DNA from: Sipunculus nudus | Lineage: Eukaryota > Annelida > Sipuncula > Golfingiida > Sipunculidae | NCBI GenBank assembly: GCA_026874595.1 | Contig: CM049309.1 | Location: 91,040,723 to 91,104,722, forward strand | Reading direction: 5' to 3' | DNA length: 64,000 nt | Shown here: positions 38,101 through 50,100 of the stretch, one piece after another | Position numbering within the stretch: position 1 is the stretch's first letter | How the letters are laid out: every line of letters begins with the position of its first letter | Translations under genes and position numbers: made by a program | The notes under the pieces: generated by a model | Told to the model about the DNA's origin: nothing | Databases searched by the model: none | The model's input: the letters and a program-made list of their open reading frames with translations, nothing else

Positions 38101-41100
38101 AGACCAGCTAGGTAAGCCACCCATCATCAAGGACCAGCAGGTAAGCCACTAGTCATCACAGACCAGCTAGGTAAGCCACTAGTCATCACAGACCAGCTAG
38201 GTAAGCCAATAGTCATCACAGACCAGCTAGGTAACCCACTAGTCATCACAGGCCAGCAGGTAAGCCATTAGTCATCACAGGCCAGCAGGTAAGCCACCCA
38301 TCATCAGAGACCAGCTAGGTAAGCCACCCATCATCACAGACCAGCTGGGTAAGCCACTAGTCATCACAGGCCAGCAGGTAAGCCACTCATCATCACAGAC
38401 CAGCTAGGTAACCCACTAGTCATCACAGACCAGCTAGGTAAGCCAACCATCATTACAGACCAGCTAGGTAACCCACTAGTCATCACAGACCAGCTAGGTA
38501 AGCCAAACATCATCACAGGCCAGCTAGGTTAGCCACTCGTCATCACAGACCAGCAGGCAAGCCAAACATCATTACAGGCCAGCTAGGTTAGCCACTAGTC
38601 ATCACAGGCCAGCAGACAAGCCAACCTTCATCGGGCAGCTAGGTAAGCCACCCATCATCACAGACCAGCAGACAAGCCACCCATAATCACAGGCCAGCAG
38701 GTAAGCCACTAGTCATCACAGACCAGCTAGGTAAGCCACCCATCATCACAGGCCACCTAGGTAAGCCACTAATCATCACAGGCCAGCTAGATAAGCCACT
38801 AATCATCACAGGCCAGCTAGGTAAGCCACCCATCATCACAGGCCAGCTAGGTAAGCCACCCATCATCACAGGCCAGCTAGGTAAGCCAACCATCATCACA
38901 GACCAGCTAGGTAAGCCACCCATCATCACTGGCCAGCTAGGTAAGCCACCCATCATCACAGGCTAGTTAGGTAAGCCACCCATCATCACAGACAAGCTAG
39001 GTAAGCCACCCATCATGTCAGGCTAGCTAGATAAGCCAACCATCATGTCAGTCCAGCTAGGTGAGTCATCCATCACACAGGCCAGCTAGTAAAGCCACCC
39101 ATTATGGATCATAAGGTCCCATGACCATGGTTTCCAAGGCTAGTGCATATAACACCATCTTGCAACTATAAATGGTATCAAACTATGTCAACAAGCAGTG
39201 TAGTCATGCATAATTCAGTTCATATTGCCTCAATTTTCTGGACTTGCAAGCCAAAGAAAGGTACATATGAAGTATTTTAAAATAAAATCAAAAAGTAAGA
39301 TCAAACTTTGTGATCTTATTGAAAATTAAACCAATACTGTTCATTTACTTAAAAGTCTTTTATTTTCACTCCACACCAACTGACACCAGCCTTCCTAACA
39401 AAAGTCTGTGCAGCTAGAAAATGGTTGGGAAATTATGCTTCCTTGTATAACACACACCAAGCTTATTTTGTTTTAGATTTTTTCAAGAAAAAATGTGGAT
39501 TATCAGTGAGGGAAAACAGTTTTTTTTTTATTGTGATGAGACAGGACTTGGTATAAAAAAAGTTTGAAAAGTTCATCCAGCATATACTTTTACATATCCT
39601 TACCTGCTTGTGGAGGCATTTGGAGTCCTTTCATAAATCTGATATTTGGAGCTTAGAAAAACACTTACCTTTGTTTCTAGGGCTATTACTCTTTTTTAGC
39701 GAACCTGTGAGCTTATGCGATGGTGTGGCATCATCCGGCGTCCGTCGGCCGTCATCCGTCGTCTGTACGTTAACCCATACTATCTTGAAAACGGCAAGAG
39801 TTAGCATCAAGAAACTTTCTGCAAAACATTAGTCATCTAAAAAACTCTATCGAAATTTACTTATTTTTTGGCTAACTGCATTTTCTTAGATTTTATAGAG
39901 AAAAAGCTAAAAAAGCTTTAAAAATCTTCTTCTCCGAAAATGTTTAGCCAAATTGTCCAATATTTCACAGAAATGATCCCTGGAACAATCTCTCTCAAGT
40001 TTGTTCGAGTGGTTTTAGTTCGGTGATTTTTGGCTGAGTTATAGGAAGTTGAACTTAGTCATCTGTCCAAAAAAGCATACTAAAATTACAATTTCAGAAA
40101 TGGCTTGAGCTATCATCACTAAATTTTATGCCAATGTTGGTCACATGAGTTATATCTGAAATTGAGGTATTGGTGGCGCCACCTGCATCAGCCTTTTTTG
40201 TACGGGGGTCATCAGTGCCCGTATCATACTGACAGCTACAAATAACTTCTTCTCTGAAACGATATGGCCAAATTGTTTAATATCGCACAGAAATGATCCT
40301 AGGGTAGTGCTTTCTGAAGTTTGTTCAAATGGTCTCAGTTCAGTGACTTTTGGCTATGTTATAGGAAGCTGAATTTAGTCATATGCCATAACAGCCCATT
40401 TCAGCTAAGTGGCTTCAAAAATCTTCTTCTCAAAAAACACTGGGCAAAATTCTTAAATCTCACACATTAATTATCCTTAGATGTTGATAATTCAAGTTTG
40501 TTCAAATGGTCTCAGTTCAGTGACTTTTGGCTTAGTTATGGGAAGTTGAATTTAGTCATATGCCATAACAGCCCATTTTAGCTGAGTGGCTACAAAAATC
40601 TTCTTCTCAAAAACCACTGGGCCAAATTCTTAAATCTCACACATTAATTATCCTTAGATGTTGATAATTCAAGTTTGTTCAAATGGTCTCAGTTCAGTGA
40701 CTTTTGGCTTAGTTATGGGAAGCTGAATTTAGTCATATGCCATAACAGCCCATTTTAGCTAAGTGGCTACAAAAATCTTCTTCTCAAAAACCACTTGGCC
40801 AAATTCTTAAATCTCACACATTAATTATCCTTAGATAATGATAATTCAAGTTTGTTCAAATGGTTTTGGTTCAATGATTTTTGGCTGAGTTATGGGAAGC
40901 TGAACTTAGCCATTTTGCTGTATTTTCCCATATGAGATATAAACCTACAAAACGTTTTTCGACTGATGATACTTAGGCCAGTTTGTTTACTATTTTACAA
41001 GAATAATTCCCTGAATAATTCTTATAATAATTGTCTTTTATGGTTCCAAAGAAAGAATTTTGGCTGATTTATAAAGATTGAATTGAGTCATTTTACCATA

Positions 41101-44100
41101 CATGTTAGCTGTGTGAAGCAGAAACATCTAGCCTAGCACCAGTTTATCAGCATCCATTACATCATGCCTCTAGACATTTAGATTTCAGGTTATCTATGGA
41201 AAATATTGACAAGAATGTTTTTTAAAAGCTTTTAAAAAATGTAGATTTATGAAATCAGATATCATCTGTACACTAACTCATAATTTCTCAGGAATAGCAG
41301 GAGCTACCATCCCCAAATTTTATGCAATTATCTGTCACATATCAAATGTTGATGGATTCAGCTTATTTTTGCTATCTGCATTTACTTAGATTTTACAGGG
41401 AAAAAGCTGAAAAAAACTTTAAAAGTCTTCTTCTTGTAAACGGTCCAGCCAAATTGTTCAATATTTTACAGAAATGATCCCAGAGGCGAGCCCTCTCAAG
41501 TTTATTCAAATGGTTTGTGTTTGATAAATTTAAGCAGAGTTACATAACAGGCCAAGATTGTGTTTGTTTCTTGAATAGGTTAAGAAACTGCCAACTGTTT
41601 CAGGGTTGGCAAAAGATCAAGAGTTCATTCAGTGCAGCCAAATATAGGTCAAGAGTTCAATCAGTGCAGCCAAGCATAAGGCATGTGATCACCTCATGGG
41701 TGTCATGTGAGCACCTCATGGGCAGCATGTGATCATCTCATGGGTAGCATGTGATCACATCATGAATATCATGTGATCACCACATGGGTTTCATGCCTCT
41801 CAGGGCTGCATATGGAGCCAATCTGTGAGCTTATGCAATTGTGTGGCTACTATTTCAGATTTGGCAACAGGTAAAAGGTCAGTCTGGATTTATTTATAGC
41901 TTTGGCAGACTGCCAACTGTGTCAGATTATGCAACACATCAAGAATTCACTCAATGCAGCCAGGTACAGGTCAAAGGTTCACTCAGTCTAGCCAGGTGCA
42001 GGTCAAGAGTTCACTCAGTGCAGTAGCCTGAGCCAGTAATTTGTCACAGTACACTCAGGGCAACAGCCTTTCTCACCTAAGCCTGGTCAACCCCGAGCAT
42101 CAGACTCAAGGTAAGTTTGATGTATTGACCTGATATTCTGACCTGTCTATGTGTCTTTAATGGCTTTCTCGTTCACAAGACAGGTGTTGCCATCTACAAT
42201 GACTTTTGCAAAGTGTATGTGCCTACTTAATTCTACGGAGGAATTTGATATATCAGCCTGAAATTGGGCATATTTATACATGTCAAATAGCTTTGTCGTA
42301 TACAAGACTGGTGGTGCCACCTTCAATAATTTTTGTGTTGTGTGCACCCATGCCAGAATTTCAGCAGTGATGTTTGTGTATTGTTTCCTGTTCAAAATGT
42401 TTAGTACTTGCATTGTTTATATACAGTGAAACCTCGTTGTGTCGAACTCGGTTAAGTCGAAATTCTGCATGTGTCCAAGTCGAATGTGAAGTCCATGCAA
42501 AACACAGTTAAAACCTTACTAATTTAACTCCGCTTGTGTCGAAGTCGGATGTGTCGAAACCCCTGATGTGTCGAGGTGTTTTGTTGGTCCCCAGCTAATA
42601 TTTCTATCGCTTAACTCGAAGTCATGTTTGGATAACAGATGTGCACAGCCCATGAATCATGATTGGGCCGTGATGACCAGTCATAATTAATTAATACCGA
42701 CTACCGTAAAATCTCCACTTAAAACTGCACTTCCGATTAAAACTGCACCCAGACTTTGCCGAAACCCCAGGTGAGACACCACGAGGGGCTCAAATACTAA
42801 GAACCCTCCTTTAAAACCGCACCAACTTTCGCTAGGGAATGATTTGACACAAGACACAATCAAGCTATCATCTAGAAATCAACACGCGTAGGTTGCGACT
42901 CAGGCATTCCTGTAAACTATAAAATTCCTTGGGCATTTTATTCAAACACATCAAAACACTTTTTTTGCAGGTTCACTCAAGCATGAAGTTTGGCAAGACG
43001 TAAGGGCCGGTGAACCTCCGCGTGTTTATACAGATTTAATATGTTGTGCCGTATTCTTGTTTGCTACTGATTTTCCATTATATTTTAGAAAAATATTCTG
43101 CTGATCCATTTCAAGTCACTGTATATTTTAAGTCTAAAAGTAATATTTTGAAATCTTAATCTATGATGAAAGTTCCATTTTCTTGAATTACTCTGAAGAT
43201 TTGAATCATTTTCATACCGGTTACTTCGGTATTATCACCGTCATATCGTATGTTGACATCGCTCCATGTCACAATTTGCTGGTGCGTTTGAAAACATCGC
43301 TGGTCAACTTAACTAAGTATAAAAGTAACTGATGTTACCTTGTCGAGATACGCACGTAAAGGAAACATGACACGTGAAAACGAGTGATTTTATTGTAAAA
43401 TAAAAGTGGCCAGTCGGGATAAGCAAGTTTTTTTCTTGAAGAAAGTTTCCGTGTGGGGAGCCATTTTGTCAAGGCAGCATTGCGCAAGGCACGCTGGGAC
43501 AGGATAGGTGGCTGTTCTGTTGAGCACCCACCAAGTACAGCCATTCAAAATATTCTTAGCAGAAGCGTTTCAGCACATGGCGGCAGTCAGTCTTAATTTT
43601 AAAATGAACGTCCGCCATTGTGCGACCCTTTACGACTCAGTTTTTTATTCATTTTACGTTTCAAACAAATAATCGTTGTTAAATAATGCCGCAAATGGGT
43701 TTAAAGTTGGCATTTATTTCAATTTTGCTTGACAATGCCCAACGAAGTGGGCCGCTGTGTTACAGTAGGGGTGTTATAAACGTATTATTTGGTGACAATT
43801 ACCAAGATTTTTATAATAATTTATATATCGCACGATAGATCATCAGCAACATTTAATTTAAAAATAACAAATAATCATAAATAATAAATTTACACACGGC
43901 TCCCATGCATGCAAGACTGCTGCTATGGGCGGCCTTCGAAAATCGCCATATTATCGCCCCCTTGCCAGCCCTAAAACGATGTCTGCCTGGAAGATATTCA
44001 GGAAACCCTTCTAGTAAAAACTGCACAGTGCTTTCAGGAAAACAACCTGATTTCAAGATTTTTAATTTCTTGATTAAACCGCGGATTTAAGTGGAGATTT

Positions 44101-47100
44101 TACGGTAGACTCTCACACATCAAGCGCGATGAGTCTGTCGCTCGACTCGAGGTAATGCCGCTTTAATGTTTTGACAACAGTTGTTCATGGTCCAACAACC
44201 ATACCTATGCCCCCAATGACCAGTTACAACATAATACGGGCAAAGATCTTACTCAAAAAGCGCGATGGCTTACATACCTAATCCGTTTTTTTACCTATTT
44301 GGCCAATTAGTCACTCATGATCATGCCTTTCTTCTCCTCCAATAAAGCATTAATACAAAGTTATTGATATACCAAACTTAATCCAATCCTCCCCGTTGAT
44401 GTGTCTTGGATAAACATACAGGACTCTATATAAAGGGAGGAAGATGAGATCTCTGGTTTACCAAAGAGCACGTTATAGTGTATTACTGCTTCACTCTTAT
44501 ATTGTTCGTGTACTGTTAGTTATGGCTTCCCGGCCTGCTAAGCGTAAACTTGATGTAAAGAATATACCTCGTTCAATCCCTCTCTTTCTCTCTCTCTCTT
44601 TCTCTCTCCACACACACTATTTTTCTGTTTCAGTTTAAAATTCTATGACGCTAAAAGATATTGTCTCAACAAAATAAAAGAATGAAAAGAAAAAATAATA
44701 AGAAATCTAAAGGATTCACACAAACATTTGTTAGAACTATATAATATAGGCCCTATACATGTGCAGTATTTATTGATAATAATCAGGGCTGAATAAGGTT
44801 GAATATGATGAACACCGGTTGTCTCGAACTCCGGTTGTGTCGAAGTAAATTCACAAGTCCCTTCGACTTAGACACAACGAGGTTTCACTGTATATGAAAA
44901 GAAGTGGTTCAGCATTGAAGCGTTATACCTGGTGTATATCCATATGCACAGGTTCGCATTAGGCCTGTAGGCCTTGTTTGGTCATTTACTTTAGCAGGCC
45001 TGGGCACATTGAAAATAGTGTCAAAATCATTTAGTTGTTTGTCTATTTGTTTAATATTTTATTTAAAAGAATGAACTTAATAACTTTCATCAAAGGTAGC
45101 TTTCATAGGTATATTTTCTCGTTATAGTGAATATTGGGCAGGCATCATTTGAAGCAATGGGTCAGGTCGTCCGTCGCCTGGATCACATCTTGAGTGATAA
45201 ACTTGATCAACATGGACGTAATGCTCTGCTGTCTCAGTATGTTCAGTACATGTGTTCCCTGCCACATCCGGTCCCTCAGCCAAAGTGTAAGTATACAGAA
45301 CTGTTATTATCCTTAATTAATTGTAATACATAACTTATCAATGTGTAAGTATACAACACTAAATATCCTTAACTAATCATAGTACATAACTTATCTTAGG
45401 TTAAGTTTGTTCAATACGTGTGCACTCTTGTACAAACCAGGCGTCAGTCATTATATAATGTTTGAAATACTGCTAACTCAGTTAAATGCATAATTTTACC
45501 AAGTTCAACATACTGTTTTTCTCTGCATAGTTGGTCATTGCATGTGTGTTATGCCTTGTACCAGGTGCTGTTGAAGTCTTAATATAAAGAATGTATAGGG
45601 TTTAAAGTTTGTTCATTAAATGTGCACTTTTCCTTACTAAAAGTAAGGGATATTAGCCATGATGTAATAACAGTATTATCTGAGTGTAAATATGTATAAA
45701 GTAACACCTGTCCTGCCAGGAAAGTCGTCACTGAACTTGTTTATAAAATTGATTTGTAAACAACACAGATATTAGACATTGTGGTCTGAATATGGTATTA
45801 CATGAGACAGAACCACCATGTTTATCAAGCAGGATTTGTTAAAGCTTTGTTAAAGGTTTCTTGGTTACTCATCAAATTATCATGGTTTATTTTAAATTTC
45901 AAACTTAAAATTTTGTTTCAATATTTTGTGCATAGTGTTTAAACTTGTTTGTGAAAAAGACCATTTCTCACTTTCTATACTTATGAGTTGATCTTTTAAT
46001 CATATTGGATTATTTTACCTCACCACATTAAAAGTCCACACTAATTATTCAACTTACATCAGCTTACCATTAAATGGTCCTTTTATAAATATCCTACAAG
46101 ACACCTATGGCAACAGGACAACTACCCACGGACAACCAACCCCCAGACAACTACCCCCCAGACAATTGCCCCCCAGTACAATTACCCCCGGACAACTACC
46201 CCTTGACAATAACCCCCATGGTATAAATTACACATTTAAAGTACACGTTATACATTTAAATATATTATAATTGAACGTTGTGCGGGACTACGGAAACAGG
46301 GACACATTAGATTATCTTTGAGGCAATGCCTACAACTTGCCCATGTAATGAACATTTCATATATTTGACTTTCTGACCATATGTTTACAAAGCTTTTGTT
46401 TTACAATTTGCCAGTGTAAAGCACATAAGTATAATTGACTTTTTACCATATATTTACATTTTAAGCCCTCAGCCCTTAGGCTGATGGGCTATTGTCGTCA
46501 CCCAAGCTGTCCGTCCGTCCGTCCGGCGTCCGTTAACTTTTACCTTGTGAGCGGGATATCGTAAAAAGGATTCACCGTCAGAATTTTATTTCCTCGGTAA
46601 AGATGTATATCGGCAAAATCTCGGTCAAGTTCGAAGATGGGTGACCTTGACCTATTTTTCTACATTTTAGAGCTGATTATAGAAAAACAATTTGATGATT
46701 ATTACTCAGGAACCATTTGGTGGATTTTCACAAAACTTACTATGATTATTGGGACTGATAGTCTGTACCTGCTACACAAGTTTGGTGGCGCCACCTACAA
46801 TTTCTGATTTTTAATTAATTTTTATCGGGATTTTTCAACTTTAGCCTTGTGAGCGGGATATCTCTAAAAGGATTCACCGTAGGAATTTTATTTTTTCAGT
46901 GAAGATGTATATTGACTAAATCTTGGTCAAGTTCGAAGATGGGTGACCTTGACATATTTTTCTACGTTTTAGAGCTGATTATAGAAAAAACATTTAGAAG
47001 CTTATTTCTCAGGAACCATTGGGTGGATTTTCACAATACTTACTATGATCATAGGGACTGATGGTTTGTAACTGCTGCACAAGTTTGGGGGCGCCACCTA

Positions 47101-50100
47101 CAATTTCTGATTTTTAATGAATTTTTCTTGGATTTTTCAACTTTGGCCTTGTGAGCAGGATATCTCTAAAAGGATTCACAATAGGAATTTTATTTCTTTG
47201 GTGAAGATGTATATCGACAAATTCTCGATCAAGTACGAAGATGGGTGACCTTGACCTACTTTTCAAGGTCACAGAGCTTATAATAGAATAAAACTTCGAA
47301 GCTTATTTTTCAGGAAGCATTTGGTGGATTGTTATTAATCATGGTAATAACAATTTTAAATTTATAACTGAGTCATGTACAGATATACATCCATGTGAGA
47401 ACAGATATTTAGTACTTTTTACTGTTACCACCTCTAAACACTGTTCTTTTGGCTGAGGGCTTTTGTCAGCTTCTGCTGATATTCTAGTTTTTTTTACAAT
47501 ACACAATACAATCATCTGAGAGGCATTGCCTAGAACTAGTTATCAGCTACTGAAAACTTTTTTTCTATTTTTACAATACACATGATGTATGTACCTTTGT
47601 TTGGTTTGAAATATATTATCACCGGTATTTGTTTTACTTAAAATCGGAATATTTTACTTTTAGTTTGTACATTGTGTACTTAAAAAGTGTTATTATACCA
47701 GGGAGGGTAGTTGTCCGGGGGGTGGTTGTCTGGGGGGTAGTTGTACAGGGAGATAATTGTCTGGGGGGTAGTTGTCTGGGGGGTAGTTGTCCCGGGGGGT
47801 AATTGTCTTGGGGGTAATTGTCCGGGGGTAATTGTCTGGGGGGGTAATTGTCCAGGGGGTAATGGTCGGGGGCTAATTGTCCGGGGTAATTGTCTGGGGG
47901 GTAGTTGTCCTAGAGCCAACACCTGTATACCAGTTAGTGTATTAATAATATGAAGTCCTGTTAACCTCTGGATTCCATAAAATATGATTGCTATAACTGC
48001 ATGTCCCTATAGGGGCACCTGACCGTTGGCAGTTTCGTAAGTAACCAGTGTTTTTACAACTTATTTACTGTAGTTCATTCCTGTGTTGATTGTATGTGGA
48101 CTTATAATCAGTCTTCACTGTGTCACAAATTGGCAATATGTATGTAAAGTGTTCATCTTCACTTCACAAACTGTCACTGCTTCAAACATTATTATTAATC
48201 ACTAACCAATCTGATTTAAAAATTAACATCACTTTCTGATCTTCCTCCAGGTGATATATTATTGTAGTGTGATGGGAAGCTGTACTGACTGATTGTCAGA
48301 AGCCTTTACAATAAAGCCAAAGTCCCAATCTAGTTATCATGGTGTACAGCGTTCATAATCATCCTTATCATAATCACATATAACAGCTTATAAACTATAG
48401 CTTGATTGCTTTGCTTAATCATCTATTGTAAATAAAGGAAGGGGTGGCTTATATAGGTGCTGTTTACATTTCATTTGTCAAAAAAGGGATCTTTGGTTGG
48501 TTGTTAAATGAAATAAAGCAATAATAACTTCAGCCATTGCTACATTGTCCAAATTCCAGATGAGAATTATTTACTCATATACAGGTACATGTTCTGGTGA
48601 TTTATTTACCTCTAATGACAGGACACTGGCCTGACAAGTATTATGTTCACATATAAATGTTAATTTATAATTGATATTGTGAGATGAAGATTTAACAAAC
48701 CAGACACAATAGAAAGTGTTGTTTTAAATTAAATGAACCCTGCAGCACAGTGTTGTGCAGTAAGGTGCTTTTGGTCTTCACTCTTTTCTTCCTCTGTAAG
48801 CTGCTAACCAATAACAGATGCCTGTATAACCTACAATATCTCTTCACATATATGCTCAATTTTCTCTCCAGATAGAGTTTAATAGCCAGTAAAATTTTTC
48901 TGTACTATCTTTGAACTAGGCAGGGGACACAGAAATGGTGTTGAGACGTCCTTCTGTCCCTCTGTACTTCACATGATGTTAATGCAATAACTCAAGAATA
49001 ATTTGAAGTACAGTCCCCAAACTGCAGCACTGATGCACCTTATCAAGGGCTAGGTCAAGTTCGAACATGGATTACCTTGAAACATTTTTCAAGGTCACAG
49101 CAGTGAAAATGCTAAAATTATGTTAACGCAATAACCTCAAAAGAATTTGAGGAACAGTCGCCAAACTAGTACCATGGACACACCTCATAAAGGGTGAGGT
49201 CAATATGGATGACCTTGATGCAGTGTTCAAGGTCACAGAGGTAATATTGGTGGGTGACATTGACCCATCTCAAATTTCATACAGGTATTCACAACTTTTT
49301 TTTTATCTATTTCCACAACAGGCAGGGGACATACTAGATCTGTTCCACAATTCAACTTTCACCTTGTAATATCTAAGAAAAATGTTTTTTTTTTACAACT
49401 TTCCAATGAATGGGTGATAAGGTCATCAGTCACTATAAAATAAAAATAAAGTGTGGAAGCTACCAGTAGGACGTTGTCGTGGAAATACTCCAAAATATGC
49501 ATCCTGCTAAAAGTAAGATGGCAGCTCACACTTTTCAAAGGTAATGGTTCAGAAAATAGTCTTTAATGCCTTGTTATTGTGTTTCTGATGTGCATTGATA
49601 TCTCTAATTGTAAATGAAGATGACCTCTCAACATTATCCCGAAAGAACAGAGGACATTGGAAGGTGACACAGAGTGCAGCTTATGGGTTTTAGAGGTCCC
49701 AGCTTAAACATCAACCATGGAACAGAGATTGTTTCTAGTACCAGTTTCTAGTGTTCCAGCTCAGCTTTACATCATAATCATGTATTTTATTTTTGTGTTT
49801 TGTCAAGAGAAATGTTTATATCAACTATCAGCCCAGTGTTGGTGATTTGGTGTCAGTAAAACATATTTGTATGACCAGAGAATCTGTCAGATTTGTAAAA
49901 ATAACCTTATCCCTCTGGTTGTAAACTTTTGTTATTTCAGTTCTAGCTCTCTGTCCCGAACAAGGAAACATAACTAACTGAAATGCTGATTTTTCATCTC
50001 TTTTGGCTGCTTTAAAATATTTAAATATAATCTTACATTTCTATTTGACTACAGATTAAATATAATTTTTTTAATGTTGTTTTTGTTTCAGTTTATGGAT

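Larger units (their letters stand above)
42424..44890. mobile_element. Pogo/Tigger-like DNA transposon remnant with TA target duplication
   Basis: Terminal inverted repeats CAGTGAAACCTCGTTGTGTC at 42424 and its complement ending at 44890, flanked on both sides by TA. The CAGTGAAACCTCGTT-TCGA type of end is characteristic of pogo/Tigger elements (Tc1/mariner superfamily). Only the start of a transposase-like frame survives (44522, [14 protein letters not shown]), running into a TC microsatellite and stop, with a TATATAAA box at 44427-44434. A second element (42704-44105) is inserted in it. Non-autonomous. Confidence 0.75.

Noticed and set aside
35063-38959. Several plus- and minus-strand repeat proteins ([10 protein letters not shown] or [10 protein letters not shown] types)
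   Set aside because: They are translations of the 30-bp intronic array, with no start context or unique flanks; unit-length changes break them every few copies.
47680-47953. Pro/Gln-rich and Gly/Val-rich open frames
   Set aside because: Both are translations of the G-rich foldback arm.
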